This document shows, in pieces, positions 48,421 to 60,120 of a stretch of DNA of 64,000 nucleotides (positions are counted from its first letter, which is position 1; each line of letters starts with the position of its first letter). The position numbers were made by a program, and so were the translations under genes. The notes beneath the pieces were generated by a model that worked only from the letters and a program-made list of their open reading frames with translations, made no database searches and was not told the origin of the DNA. Source of the DNA: Tachypleus tridentatus (Eukaryota > Arthropoda > Merostomata > Xiphosura > Limulidae). The stretch lies in NCBI RefSeq assembly GCF_004210375.1, contig NW_027467782.1, positions 26,453,276 through 26,517,275 of the forward strand. Direction: 5' to 3'.

Positions 48421-50110
48421 TGTGAAAGGTAAAGTAATATTTCCTAACCACGCAGTAGTAGACAAGGCTACTAATTGTGAAACATTAGATGCAGTAGCAC
48501 AGCATCATGTGAGAAATAGTAAACACCAGACACGACAGAGTAAAATAAATTATGATTTATTTCTTAGGAAATGTGAAAGAAAACATAAAGAAAGCGTAAT
48601 AACATTACCAGAAGAATATTTGTAGGAGATGTAACCCTGGTCGTGAAAATCAAGTTTGTCACATAATAGTGTTAAATGAAAATAAACCTATAGCAGAAAA
48701 CCTCATAAAATGCCAGAGATAGACAAGTGTGAAACATATGTTTGAACAAGCGGTAACAGAGGGCAGTATCAGTCATTATGTATCCCCGGTTGCATAAGGC
48801 CCTTAGAAGAACGGAATAATTAAAGTTTGGGGAAGAATTTAAAAAGTGATTGTTGTAACAGTTGAAGACATTTATCTGTTACGTAATATACAGGAAACTA
48901 AAGAAATGTCAGTTATTGATAAAAGAAATAGAATATCTAAGACATATGACAATGAAAACAGTATTAAACCTGAACTAAAAAGTTAGATATTCCTGCTTTT
49001 CTAGGATATATAGGATTTTGTAGTAGGTTTACACCATATTTTGAGTTGTTGGCAAACCTCTAACTGAGCTAACTAAGAAAGAAAGAGAAGTTATTTGGGC
49101 AGATAAAAGACAAAAAGCTTTCGTGAAATTAGTACACGCTGCATTAAAATCACTCATTTTAAGTTATTTTTAGTTACTCAGGCGTTAGTAAATAAATTAT
49201 GTTAAACATATATATTTCAGGTTATGCTATAAATGCAGTGTTGCCATAATTAAATGAAAACAAAAAAGAACATCCTTTAACTTATTACAGTAGACATTTA
49301 CGAAAAGCTGAAGTAAATTACTCGGTCTCAGAACAAGAATGTTTAGCCGTAGTATATTGAATGAAAACCTTTTGTTGTTATCTGTATGGTAGGAAATTTA
49401 CTATCATCACATGTCATGTACCATTAAGATGACTAATAACATTAATGAACTTTTCCTCTATGTTAGCCATGTTGGCCAAGATTATGATTTTGAAATAATT
49501 CATATAACAGGTAGAAAACATTCTAATGTGAATGCTCCATGTAACATAAGTGTAGAGTCACTGAAACTGATGAGAATAGTCTATTAACAAAATTGGAACC
49601 GAAAATGAGGATGAATTAGAAGTAATTAAAATCATGTGATTAGTGAACAAAATAAAGATGAGTAAATAAATAACTTGTGTGTCTGATAAAAAAGCGAATA
49701 CGATTGTTAAAGTATTTTAAAATAACATTGTAGCTAGATACGTTGTACTCCAGTATTTAATGCCGGATATAGAAAGTAACTTTGTTTCCAAGTTAATAAA
49801 AGATATTTCTCATTTGTTAATTGCCAAAAAAAAAAAAAAAATAACTGAAACAACTGCTTTTCATCCAACTCCAACCGTATTAGTAGAAAGATTCAACAGA
49901 ACTTTGTTGGATACGATGTCTCAATACTGTGAGAAAGATCAGAATACTTGGACAGAGCTTTTTCATTTATTACGTATGTGCTGAAAATGAGTCTACTTTC
50001 GAAAGTCCGTTCTTTCAACTACATGGTAGAGATGTACTGCTGCCTAAGAAAGATATAATGACCTCTAAAGTATTTATTATGCAGTGATTACAAGACTGAG
50101 TTTTAACAGA
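46669..50110 (+). mobile_element. Ty3/gypsy-like LTR retroelement fossil
   Basis: The left part (46669 to about 48420) is a long repeat that may be the LTR plus leader. It begins with TG and interrupts the dynein exon. Further on the translations recall an RT-RNase H junction (FLGYIGFCSRFTPYF, TKKEREVIW), RNase H (HPLTYYSRHLRKAEVNYS, QECLAVVY), DYDFEIIHITGRKHSN, and integrase (AFHPTP, LVERFNRTLLD). That is the order of a Ty3/gypsy pol. Gag is at best represented by a short frame at 48422-48625. The element is heavily broken, with well over ten breaks and much internal loss, and looks old. The right end was not located. Confidence 0.75.
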
Positions 50111-50186
50111 GAATGCAGTTCGCTTTTCAGTTAACTGTTAAACATTTAACAAAATCTGCTGAACTTAGAGAGAAACAAGGAAACAG

Positions 50187-50460
50187 GTTTGTTTGTTTTG
50201 ATTTTCGCGTAAAGCTTCTCGAAAGCTATCTGCGCTATTCGTCCCTAATTTAACAGTGTAGGACTAAAGGGAAGGCAACTAGTCATCATCACCCACCGCC
50301 AAGTCTTGGACTACTCTTTCATCAATGACTAGTGAGATTGACGGTCACATTATAACGCTCCCACGGCCGAAAAAAGAGAGCATCTTTAGTGCGACAGGGA
50401 TTAGAACCATCGACCCTTACGTTACGAGTCGAATTCTTAACCCACCTGGCCATGCTGGGC
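50187..50460 (-). repeat. Long-family tRNA-derived SINE, full length
   Basis: Read on the minus strand: a tRNA-like head (GGCCAGGTGGGTTAAGAATT, GACTCGTAACG, a B-box-like run), the body GGCGGTGGGTGATGATGACTA, and a tail rich in AAAC units. It is inserted just right of the gypsy-like fossil. This is the family I associate with horseshoe crabs. Confidence 0.9.
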
Positions 50461-50640
50461 TCTTTCTGGATAGTATCTGATTGTGCGTGCACTTTGATAC
50501 TTTTTTCTTTTTAGTATTATTTGTTGGTCGTTATTGCAGCAAAAGGTCATGTAAATGATCCAAATATATTCTGTTACATTTGTCGTAAGTTTGTTGTGAG
50601 GAATCAATGACAAAATATCACAAGATTTCTCAAAAACATG

Positions 50641-51200
50641 CAAGGCTGCAATACTTGGAATAAAAAAAGAAATTTCTTATCCAATCTTCATTTTGTAATA
50701 AGACCTGATGTAGCTGTACCTACTTCACCAGAGACTCTTGATACAGTGTTATCTGATTCTGAATCTGATGTCAATAGAAATAATAATAATGAGTGTTTTC
50801 AACTTGAAGCATCTGATGAACCACAGCTTTTCATACAAGATGAACTTATTAATTCCGTGATAGATTTGAGCCTTTTAAAAGATTCTCCAGGAATTATGGG
50901 TTATAGGGTTCTGGCTTAGAGCTTAATTTCTGTAGGGACATCACATTACTGGTACAGAAATAATGAGAAACAGTTATACTGTTTTCGCATGAAGGTTCCC
51001 TGGTTTATTGCACTAATATTGCAAAATTAATACCAACACTAGAAGCTGCAGTATATGAGCAGAGTGAATTGTGATTGTTTACTGATTGCTCCAAAAGAAG
51101 TCTGAAAGGTGTTCTACACAATAGTAACTTATATGTATCTGTTCCTATTGCTCATTTGGCTCATACGAAAATCTTGAAATTCTTCTTAATAAGGTCAACT
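50641..51200 (+). pseudogene. Unknown repeat-borne protein (DSSKRSLK family), broken
   Basis: The first frame (50638-50919) is an acidic N-terminus (LSDSESDVNRNNN, ELINSVIDLSLLKDSPG). Later frames read YWYRNNEKQL, LVYCTNIAKLIPTLEA, LFTDCSKRSLKGVL-HNS, and VPIAHLAHTK. I recall a widespread uncharacterised arthropod and cnidarian protein with the blocks LKDSPR.LGSRLK, FIDSSKRSLK.VLLHNGN and VPIGHS. It is usually multi-copy, so probably mobile-element encoded. Its function is unknown to me. This copy has several frame changes and lacks the C-terminal CFLCLWDSR part. Confidence 0.5.
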
Positions 51201-52009
51201 ACACATACCATCACTGACTATTTTGTGGATACTTAAAAGTTCTTTCTATTTTGTAAGGTTGGCAATCAAGTTATACAGAGTTTTTATATTTTATGAAAGC
51301 TTTCAGGAAAGTTTAAGCTAACATAACGTAATCCAAACTAATCTGAATTCATGTTTTTTGTTGAATGGGACAGGAACATAGTCTTCAACATTGAAAAAGA
51401 AACAATGGACATGCATTGTCCTGGTTGATAAATAAAAGATAGACCAGAATACGTAGTTTTAATTATAAAATACGAGTATTTCACAAATCAAGATGAATGA
51501 GTATTCATATTTGTTTCTCAATGTTTTTATCTTTACTTCAGTTTATTTATATTTCTCTTGAAAAACATAATAATAAAAAGTTATAAACGCAATAATAATT
51601 GGATCTAAGTAAGAGTTTGTTTTTTTCCTTTTTTTCAGACAATATCGACGTCATAGAAAGAAATGAATATTTATTTTAAAGTCTGCGTATCTGAATTTTA
51701 AAAATCAAAATAACTTGTATCTAATTTAAATTATCAGGTGTATGTTATGTTGCATAAACTCTTTGGAACAGTATTAAAAACTCCATATGTAGTGATATTA
51801 TTGAGCCACACACTCACGTGATATCAACAGATCAATTTTAATAATTAATTAGCCAATTTTCAAAGTAAATTTATGGATCATGAAGTATGGTTGGCTACAG
51901 TCGAATCTTTATTTCACATTACAGTTTTTATTAGACACGAAGACATCCACCTTACTATTTTCATTTTAACAAATCAAATCAGTGGCCGTATGATTAATGA
52001 AAAGTCGCT
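51201..52009. other. AT-rich, nothing recognised
   Basis: No frame or repeat could be identified. Confidence 0.45.
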
Positions 52010-52471
52010 ATTAATCTCCCTGAGGGACACCAGCTTGTGGAGTAAAGTATTCAGAAAAAGTTCCTTTAACATTTACTCTACATTTTCTATTTTTCAAAAA
52101 GTTAGATAACCAGCGAATAATTCCTCGCGGTAGTTCCATTTCATTCATTCGGAACCTTAGACCATCGTGCCAAACAGTGTCGAATGCTTCCTCGATATCA
52201 AGGAAGCAAGCGACTGTACATTCTTTTTTATTGAAGCTATCTATTATTGTTTCGGTTAATCGGATAAGGTGGTCTGTCGTTTGTTTAAATTTCCTGAATC
52301 CATTTTGTTCTTTTGGTAATTTTGATGTTATCTCCAAGAATGTGGAGAGTCTATTACTGATTATTCTTTCAAGAATGACCAGCCTACACAGCTGGTCAGG
52401 CTGATTGGTCGGTAGCTATCAGGTTTATTCGCTGGCTTTTCTTCCTTATGGAACATTAATATATTTGCAAG

Positions 52472-52752
52472 TTTTAGGCCTGGCATGGCCAAGCGCGTAA
52501 GGCGTGCGACTCGTAATCCGAGGGTCGCGGGTTCGCGCCCGCGTCGCGCTAAACATGCTCGCCCTCCCAGCCGTGGGGGTGTATAATGTTACGGTCAATC
52601 CCACTATTCGTTGGTAAAAGAGTAGCCCAAGAGTTGGCGGTGGGTGGTGATGACTAGCTGCCTTCCCTCTAGTCTTACACTGCTAAATTAGGGACGGCTA
52701 GCACAGATAGCCCTCGAGTAGCTTTGTGCGAAATTCCAAAAACAAACAAAAC
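52472..52752 (+). repeat. Long-family SINE with 9-bp target duplication
   Basis: Complete: GGCCTGGCATGGCCAAGCGC head, GGGTTCGCGCCCG B box, body GGCGGTGGGTGGTGATGACT, AAACAAAC tail. Flanked by ATTTGCAAG at 52463-52471 and 52753-52761. Confidence 0.93.
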
Positions 52753-52954
52753 ATTTGCAAGCTTCCAAGAAACTGGGATGTATCCTGAGAATAGAGATAA
52801 GTTAAAAAGTGAATTTAGGTGGTCAAACAATTTCGGAGTGCCCTTTTTAGAAGGACAGCTTGCATTTAATCTTCATCTGGTGCTTTTTTTTTGTGTTTTT
52901 TATTGCTTCAAGTAATTCTTGAAGGGATATTTCATTTGTTAGTAACGTGCTTGC

Positions 52955-53223
52955 CTAGCGCGTTAAGGCGTGCACTTTGTAATCTGAGGGTCGCGGGTTC
53001 GCGCCCGAGTCGCGCCAAACATGCTCGCCCTCCCAGGCGTGGGGGCGTTATAATGTGACGGTCAATCCCACTATTCGTTGGTAAAAGAGTAGCCCAAGAG
53101 TTGGCGGTGGGTGGTGATGACTAGCTGCCTTCCCTCTGGTCTTACACTGCTAAATTAGGGACGGCTAGCACAGATAGCCCTCGAATAGCTTTGTGCGAAA
53201 TTTCAAAAACAAACAAACAAACA
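52955..53223 (+). repeat. Long-family SINE, head slightly shortened
   Basis: Same body and an (AAAC)n tail. Flanked by imperfect 14-bp direct repeats, AGTAACGTGCTTGC (52941) and AGTAGCATGCTTGC (53224). It inserted in the same LINE as the previous copy. Confidence 0.9.
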
Positions 53224-53461
53224 AGTAGCATGCTTGCATAATCTGTGTCGGAACTTATATTTGTATCAGTTATGTTTATTGGAAAAATTAGTACAAATTG
53301 ATGTTTATTGTTTAATATGTAATTGGTGACTTTATTGTAGAAATATGTATTCATATCTGGATCAGTGTGGTTTTAAAAACATTTTGGAGTTGATCTTTGA
53401 AAGCTTCGGTTATTTCTTTATTTGTGTGTGCTATAGTATTATTATGTTCAAGTGGAGGTTA

Positions 53462-53860
53462 TTTCTTTGTGTCTGATTCAAAATTACCCGAAATTCAAAA
53501 CGGAGTTCGAAAGTACCGTCAAACTACAGACCACCTGATTCGACTTACAGAATCAATTACTGACACTTTTAATAAAAATGAATGCACTGTAGCTTGCTTT
53601 CTCGATATTGAGAAAGCTTTTGACACAGTGTGGCATAATGGTTTACGACATAGGTTACAGGAAATGGCTTTACCCCAGGTAACTATTCGCTGGCTGTCCA
53701 ACTTTCTGAACAACCAAAAGTGCAAAGTAAATGTGAATAGGGCCCACTCAGGGTCCTTTTCACCCGAAGCAGGAGTCCCGCAGGGAGGGGTTTGTTAGCC
53801 CTATATTATTTATCATGTATGTGAGTAATATGCAACTGTCGGGCCTAAATTTTAAAGTAT
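53462..53860 (+). mobile_element. Jockey-like LINE RT fragment, opposite strand
   Basis: Reads SKLPEIQNGVRKYRQTTDHL, CTVACFLDIEKAFDTVWHN and FSPEAGVPQGG, then a frameshift into FIMYVSNMQLS. It covers the same RT segment as the minus-strand copy at 52010-52337 and differs in many residues. It is therefore a second insertion, not a folded-over half of one element. Confidence 0.85.
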
Positions 53861-54640
53861 TACACTTCAAATGTAAAGAGGTTTTCACAGAATCATTTGT
53901 CTCTCATCACATCGCTCAATTCATGAGGCTGGTATTCAACGAAAAAACGTGTTGGGTGATGACAAATATAAGACTGAAAAGTTACTTTTTATACACCTTT
54001 CTTTTCTAGCCGTAACAGAATTAAATCAAAATTGGTGGTCAAACTTCTAGCTACACTTGTAACATTGACAATAAATAATTCTAAAGAAAATATTCATTCA
54101 TCAATTAGCCTGGCTACGTTGTTTGTTCAGTTTAGGACATAAAGGTATAGCTACCAGTTTGGTCTGCAATTTTATTTCATTCCTTTAAGTCACACATTTA
54201 ATTCTTCTTTTTCGCCGCACATCACTTTCACATTTAATTTGATTAGACTTTTTTATCAATACACGTTAACAAATCCCATCAAATAAGAAATGAATAAGAT
54301 CACAACCATATTATTCAAAACAGAGCTTTACGTATCTTTGTTTCTTCTCAAAACATGGTCAATAGCTTATTTATAGTAACAACATGGAATATAGACTAAC
54401 AGATACTTGTCATTAACCCTCTGAAATCGGCAGAGCTCTTTGAAACATCATCATCTGTGCTAAATACTTAATATAACATCTCCTGATGCAAAATTTAATC
54501 AAAGTTTTTCACGTTATATCTCATTAATTTCTTAACACATTGCCTTATAATTTGGTGTTGGAATCATATAATCACATGATAGTTTGGGTTACCAGGGTCT
54601 GAAGACAGAAAATAGAAAAACGTTAAACTATTACTTCTGT
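53861..54640. other. Non-coding, nothing recognised
   Basis: AT-rich with no structure seen. Confidence 0.45.
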
Positions 54641-54902
54641 TAACTCTCCAGTCGGATCGTCACCTTGTCGTGGTGAGAGAGCATGCGCGTGCAAGTAATC
54701 CTGAGAGCGATGTCGTCGGGAGGCTTGCGTTTCTGGTAGGGTCATCCATGATGGCAAGATCGAGGGTGAGGTTCTTGACAAAAAACGACCCAACCCCAAG
54801 ACCTCAACCTGGACTCCTCAACGGCAGGAAGGACGGACAAGGGCTGCAGCAGTTCTACAAGTTCTAATCGTCTTGGTATCCTTGCCATTGGACTCGACTT
54901 GT
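54641..54902 (+). mobile_element. GC-rich LINE 5' leader-like fragment
   Basis: GTCACCTTGTCGTGGTGAGA, GAGCGATGTCGTCGGGAGGC, TGGTAGGGTCATCCATGATGG and AAAAACGACCCAACCC make a GC-rich block unlike its surroundings. I recall very similar text at the 5' end of non-LTR elements in several animals. A truncated SINE cuts it at 54903, and it seems to resume at about 55085 (TTGACCTCGGACAAGGACAC). Confidence 0.45.
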
Positions 54903-55084
54903 TGGGGGCGTTATAAGGTGACGGTCAATCCCACTTTTTGTTGGTGAAAGAGTCGCCCAAGAGTTGGCGGTGGGTGGTGATGACTAGCTGCCTTCCCTCT
55001 AGTCTTACACTGCTAAATTAGGGACGGCTAGCACAAATAGCCCTCGAGTAGCTTTGTGCGAAATGCCAAATAAACCAAACAAAT
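54903..55084 (+). repeat. Long-family SINE, tRNA-like head missing
   Basis: It starts at GGGGGCGTTATAAGGTGACGG in the middle of the element. The remaining body and tail are normal, so it is 5'-truncated. Confidence 0.88.
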
Positions 55085-55189
55085 CCTTGACCTCGGACAA
55101 GGACACCGCCTGAAGGTAAAACGCTTGACGCTAGCGGTTTCAACAGTTGGTTCACATCTGCTAATTTCCGCTGCAAGTTACTGTTGATT

Positions 55190-55571
55190 ATATGTGCCAG
55201 GCACGCCTTCAATAATAATGAAAAGGTTGGGTGTTTTGTTTTAAGTGGTGTATTTTTTGGTTGTGTAGTTTCATTTTGTAATGAATTTCTACTTTTTCTT
55301 TTCGACACTACCAGAGTAAACTCTTGGTTTTCATTTGTTTGTTCTAGATTTTTTCTTCTTCATTAGTTTCTGCGTTATCAACATCCAAGGCTTTGTTTAA
55401 GTTAGTAGCATAATCCGTATTATTGTTAGTGTAGGAAGGAACTATCTCCACCTCTGTATGAGAAGTTTCTTCACCTTCATCTTCAGAATTTTCACTTGAA
55501 TTACGTAACTCTTTTTTCTTCTCATTCAACTGGTGCTGTTTCTTACAGTATGGGTAATTAGTTTTATCCAA
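55190..55571 (-). other. Coding-like minus-strand stretch, unrecognised
   Basis: The 75-residue frame (55571-55344) starts DKTNYPYCKKQHQLNEKKKE, followed by a Glu/Ser-rich part (SSENSEDEGEETS) and ending DNAETNEEEKI. A second frame continues with KEKVEIHYKMKLHN. It looks like an acidic linker after half a zinc site (C...H) of a repeat-borne protein. I cannot name it. Confidence 0.25.
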
Positions 55572-55710
55572 GTGAGTATAGTAATTTATCTTTGTTCAGA
55601 TAAGTGAAGGTGGTTGTCGCTGGGAAAGGGTTATAAGTTTTTCCTACACTATTCATATAAACTCAAGAGTTTGCAGAAAACTCTCCTATATCTCAGCTCA
55701 CACTCGCTAA

Positions 55711-55957
55711 AAGTCCCCGGCGTTCGACTCGTAAACTTAGTGCCGCGAGTTCGAATCCTGGTCGTACCAAACATACTCGCCCTTTCGGTCGTTGGAGCGT
55801 TATAATGTAACGGTCAATCCCACAGTCAATCCACTATTCGTTGGTAAAAGAGTAACCAAAGAGTTGGCGGAGCGTGGTGATGACTAGCTGCCTTCCCTCT
55901 TGTCTTACACTGCTAAATTAGGAACGGAATTAGCTATGCGCGAAATTCAAAAACAAG
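55711..55957 (+). repeat. Long-family SINE, diverged
   Basis: GTTCGACTCGTAAACTTAGTG, CGAGTTCGAATCCTGG, then the body with small deletions near the 3' end. More diverged than the 52-53 kb copies. Confidence 0.88.
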
Positions 55958-56872
55958 CAGTTGAGATGTTAACTCTGATAGTTCCAGTAAGACATAACTA
56001 AAAACACATCTTTTGCTATCAAAAGCATTATTTGATAAAACAAGACAGAAACCTAAATAACCAAGGGCACTTCAAAATCTGTTAAGCAGAATTTGAGTAA
56101 ATTAATCTACGAGACAATTTTTGTGTCCTTTTTCAACCTATATTTACTTACACTACTAATACCAACGGTAGGGAGTGGGTATATTTTATTCAATTTTATT
56201 ATTATTCAGGATTCCTATCAACCTACCTTCAATTAAAATTATTCTAGGCAGGATTACACTGAATTAATCTATGATACTTTTGGTACGATCGAAAACATCA
56301 ATCGATATTAGCTCTCAAATCGATCAAGAGGTGATGAAGACATGAGTTAGAAGTTCGTACTTAAAATATTAATAAAATAATAATAACTTTGAGCCGTTTT
56401 ATAAGCCGCTGTGCTGCAGCTGAGAAAAAAACATATCATATACATATTATAAAATAAACTTGCCACTTTGTTTTTCATGTTGTTTTGTTAAAGGTACACA
56501 TTAAAGAATAGTATTAGAACAAATAAACTACGTTGTATGTATATTTCAACTGGAGATTCGTAATACTTCTCTAAACAACTGGAATATCAAATCACGTCAA
56601 TAATAACACATCCAACTCTAGCTGTCTTCAATAAATTGTATAGAATACACGTGCAGTGGGGTCTATTCGAGATGTTTATCTACATTTAGAACAGGTTTTC
56701 TGGTTCAGTTGTGACATTTTTGACTGGAAACGTATTGACCTCTTTTTTTTTTTTTTTATTTCAGGGCAACATAGTGTGTAACTTGTTGTTGTTAATCTAT
56801 CCACATTCACTTGTTAAAACGCGCTGTGCAGAAATCTGTACAAATTGGCTTGTGATAATATACGTACTTAGA
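55958..56872. other. Non-coding, nothing recognised
   Basis: AT-rich, with one T run near 56741. Confidence 0.45.
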
Positions 56873-57147
56873 AGGCTAGGAATGGCCAGGTGGGTTGAAG
56901 CGTTCGACTCGTAATCTAAGGGTCGCAGATTGAATTATGGTCGCACCAAACATGCTCACACTTTCGGCCGTGATGGCGTTATAATTTTCGGTCAACCTCA
57001 TTATTCACTGGTAAAAGAATCGCCCAAGAGTTGGCGGTGGGTGGTGATGACTGCCTGCCGTCTCTCCAGTCTTAAACTGCAAAATTAGGGACGGCTAGCG
57101 CAGATAGTCCTTATGTAGCTTTGCGCGAAATTCAAAAACAAACAAAC
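56873..57147 (+). repeat. Long-family SINE, full length
   Basis: AATGGCCAGGTGGGTTGAAG head, GACTCGTAATCTAAGGGTCG, body and (AAAC) tail all present, moderately diverged. Confidence 0.9.
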
Positions 57148-57920
57148 TTGCTTTGAACCTGAACTGAGGAATATGTTATGAAAATACAGCCGAAGTAAAC
57201 AATTAGCACTTACATGCGGTATTGGCAAAATACCTGAAATTCAAACGATACGCCAACAAGGAAGTGTAGTAAAAATAAGACAGAAAATCATAATTGCGAA
57301 GAAATTTCACAAAAATCAAGGCAAGTATTTAATAACAATGATAAACATTATTTTGTTTCATCACATATAAAAGCAAAACACGTTTATTTCAAAAGTGTTT
57401 CAGTAAATAACCATACGTTAATTGCAAATGCTTTGTTACATCACAAGTGTTTTAGAAAATTACCTTACGTTTTTTACAAGTACGGTTTTATGTCATAAAT
57501 GTTTCAATTAAATATTGTTGCTCTTTGCTTGCCCTTCAAGAAGAGAAACTATCTTAGAATTATAGCGTTTTGTGTTACAGTTTAGAAAAAGGTTCAGAGA
57601 GACTGTATCATTGATTAAATCTCTGATAGATTTTATCCCAGTATGGAAATTGAAGTCCAGTCAGGTTATGTGCTGTTACAGTACGTATAGATACCGTACA
57701 CCGCAGTTCAGAAACAGTTGAATTTTGTACCAGTAAAGAATATTCAGATACATTTTATCCCAGTACAGAAAGTTCAGAGATATTGTACGACTATATAAGA
57801 AACGTGAATTAAGACACACGTTAGTTAGTCTTGCAAACAAAACAAACTCTATGGTGCGTCCAATAATTATTTCTTATTTACTTAATGTTCTATGTTTCAC
57901 AATTAAGACAACTGAACAAA
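57148..57920. other. Non-coding, nothing recognised
   Basis: Loose repeats of a CAGTA-AGA-TTCAGA type around 57650-57790 are too imperfect to call an array. Confidence 0.4.
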
Positions 57921-57980
57921 CGGTGGACTCATCAGATAGCTCGATGTGACTTTGCCATCGTGAAAACTCACATACAACTG
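57921..57980 (+). repeat. Short-family SINE tail
   Basis: GGTGGACTCATCAGATAGCTC and GATGTGACTTTGCCATCGTG match the 3' half of the SINE at 4161-4283. Confidence 0.6.
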
Positions 57981-58060
57981 AATATAAATAAACTTACCGA
58001 ACGCTATTTTCTACAGACACATACTTGTATCGTAACAATGTTTTCTCAGTTGGCACTTCA

Positions 58061-60120
58061 TGTATGCTTAACAACTCATGTTCTCATGAAATAAGTTCCT
58101 TTACCCACTTTATTTTTTAAATTAACAGCTCTTGAAGAATGTATAAATAAATCTCAAATCAATTCAAGTGTTTTATATACTTTACTATCATGTTACTGAG
58201 CATAGGTGTGTTCTTCTAATACATGTTTCAATTTTTTTTAAGGTTACTTTCAGTAACTTTATTGACTATAATGTCTGTAATATATTTAATTTATAATATG
58301 TATAATGTATGTTGTATTAAATAGCTAACTTAAATAGCATTCCGCAAACTATGTTTGCCGTATATAAGACTGTATATATAGAAACTTGCTTAGAGTGTGG
58401 TTGTAATAATATTATGATGAACACTTCTACTTGTTCAAAATCTTTAAAGAACTATTTGGAATATGTAACGGTTTACAATGTAATAGGTCAAACATTAATG
58501 TCTCATGTGAAGTGTAAATCTATGTTATTATGTTTATCAGTTTTTCGTTTTATTCACTTTTTCATCATGATTATTCAACATTATAAGTTTGATATCTTGT
58601 TTGGAAACAACCTAAACTTTATGGGAAATTGTCGACATTATGACTGATAACAAGTATAAAAGTTATTTTCAATTACCTTTATTAGTCACTCAATTAATTA
58701 TCAAATTCTGATCCCCATTGGTTGATAAGATCAGAAGCTACTGAATATAACAAACTGCTATACTTTTAACAGTTTTGATGAATCTTATTAAACTCGACAA
58801 TAAAATGTCATATTGTTTTCCTATATCACAATAAAACATTAAAAATGCAGAAAACCTGGAAATGTTACGTAAAGTAAAGCCAGTGAGTTCGTTCCTCCAT
58901 ACTGTTTCAAATAACTAATAAAAAGGAAACGATGAAAATAGATCAATGAATCAATAGATAAATAATCTGAAACCATGATTTAATTTGATAAATGCAAGTT
59001 TTTTATCAAAAAATTTCTGGAATATAGCGTCATATAGTTTTACTCAAACAGTATGTGCCTGTCGATTAATGAGATTTTAAATTAAAATTATGATAAAATC
59101 ACATCTAATAATGGTTTCTGACTGTAGATGTAGTAAAGCATCTATTGTGAACTTTATTAGACTGACAACCGCTGCTTTCATTTGTTGAAATAAAAATAGG
59201 TTGTTAGATGTTATAGTATCCAATAAAAAAGCTGTATTATGAAAGAGAGCTTTTACTCTAATTAATCTTACTTCATATCCCGTAAAAGAACTTGGGGAAT
59301 TGGTTAATTACCTATCAAAATTCATCTGTTAGTGTCACGTGATAATGTGACCCAATAATATCATTGCATAAGGAGTTTTGAATACTGTTCCTGAGATCTT
59401 TTGCAATATTACTTTGACCTAATAATTTAAATTCCATACAAGTTATTTTGCTTTTACAAATAGATTTTCCATAAGATACGCAGACTTCGAAATTAATATT
59501 CATTTTTTTTCTATCACAAAGAAATTGTTTACAAATTGGTAACAAAACAAACTCTAACTTAGTTTAATTTATTATTTCCTTTATCACAATGAATACTTTT
59601 TATTATAATGTTTCTGAAGAAAAATATAAACTGATGAAAGAAAATAACATTGATAACAAATGAATTTATATCTTTATTCATCAAGAATTTTTTGGAAATA
59701 CTCGTCTTTTATTTTCAAAACTACATGTTGTAGTCTTTCTTTTTTTAAATGTATTAGCTTGGTATCAGTTGACTCTATGAAGCCATTGTTTCTTTATCCA
59801 GTGTTTATTACGTGCGTTGCCGGCCTGTTCAAACAAAAACATGAAAACTTTGTATGATACAAGAATTTCGAACGTACCGCATAACCAGTAGTACCAGATA
59901 CATATGTTAAAATTGTGTAGAACACCTTTCACACTTCTTTTGGAACAATTAATGTATAGTTATACCGTTCATAGACTTTGTTCCTAGCAGTGTTTTTAGT
60001 TCATTTTATATTATTGCAATAAACTAATGAACGTTTATATGAAAGAAAACGTGTAACAAAAATAATACTTCCTTACAACCTGGTAGAAGACAAGGCCACT
60101 AATAGAGAAACATTAATTTT
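58061..60120 (+). repeat. Long repeat, copy 2, matching the gypsy-like left part
   Basis: Begins TGTATGCTTAACAACTCATG like copy 1 at 46669 and follows it in order to about 60105 (GAAGACAAGGCCACTAATAG against GTAGACAAGGCTACTAATTG at 48460). Because similarity runs past the likely LTR into the leader, this is a separate truncated copy and not the right LTR of the 46669 element. No pol remnant follows. Old and broken. Confidence 0.8.

Larger units (their letters stand above)
52010..53461 (-). mobile_element. Jockey-like LINE RT fragment, split by two SINEs
   Basis: On the minus strand, reading from high to low coordinates: LTNEISLQELLEAIKNTKKK and WKLANILMFHKEEK (both in pieces), KPDSYRPISLTSC, then the 108-residue frame with EQNGFRKFKQTTDHLI, ACFLDIEEAFDTVWH and PQAGVPQGD. 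These are RT blocks of Jockey-type LINEs. SINEs interrupt it at 52472-52752 and 52955-53223. Removing them restores continuity (the interrupted text is WKLANI). A frameshift lies in the RT near 52380. The element ends before the YADD box. Confidence 0.88.

Noticed and set aside
52472-52560. tRNA gene at the SINE heads
   Set aside because: Only A- and B-box-like parts are present and they continue into the SINE body; no mature tRNA fold is supported.
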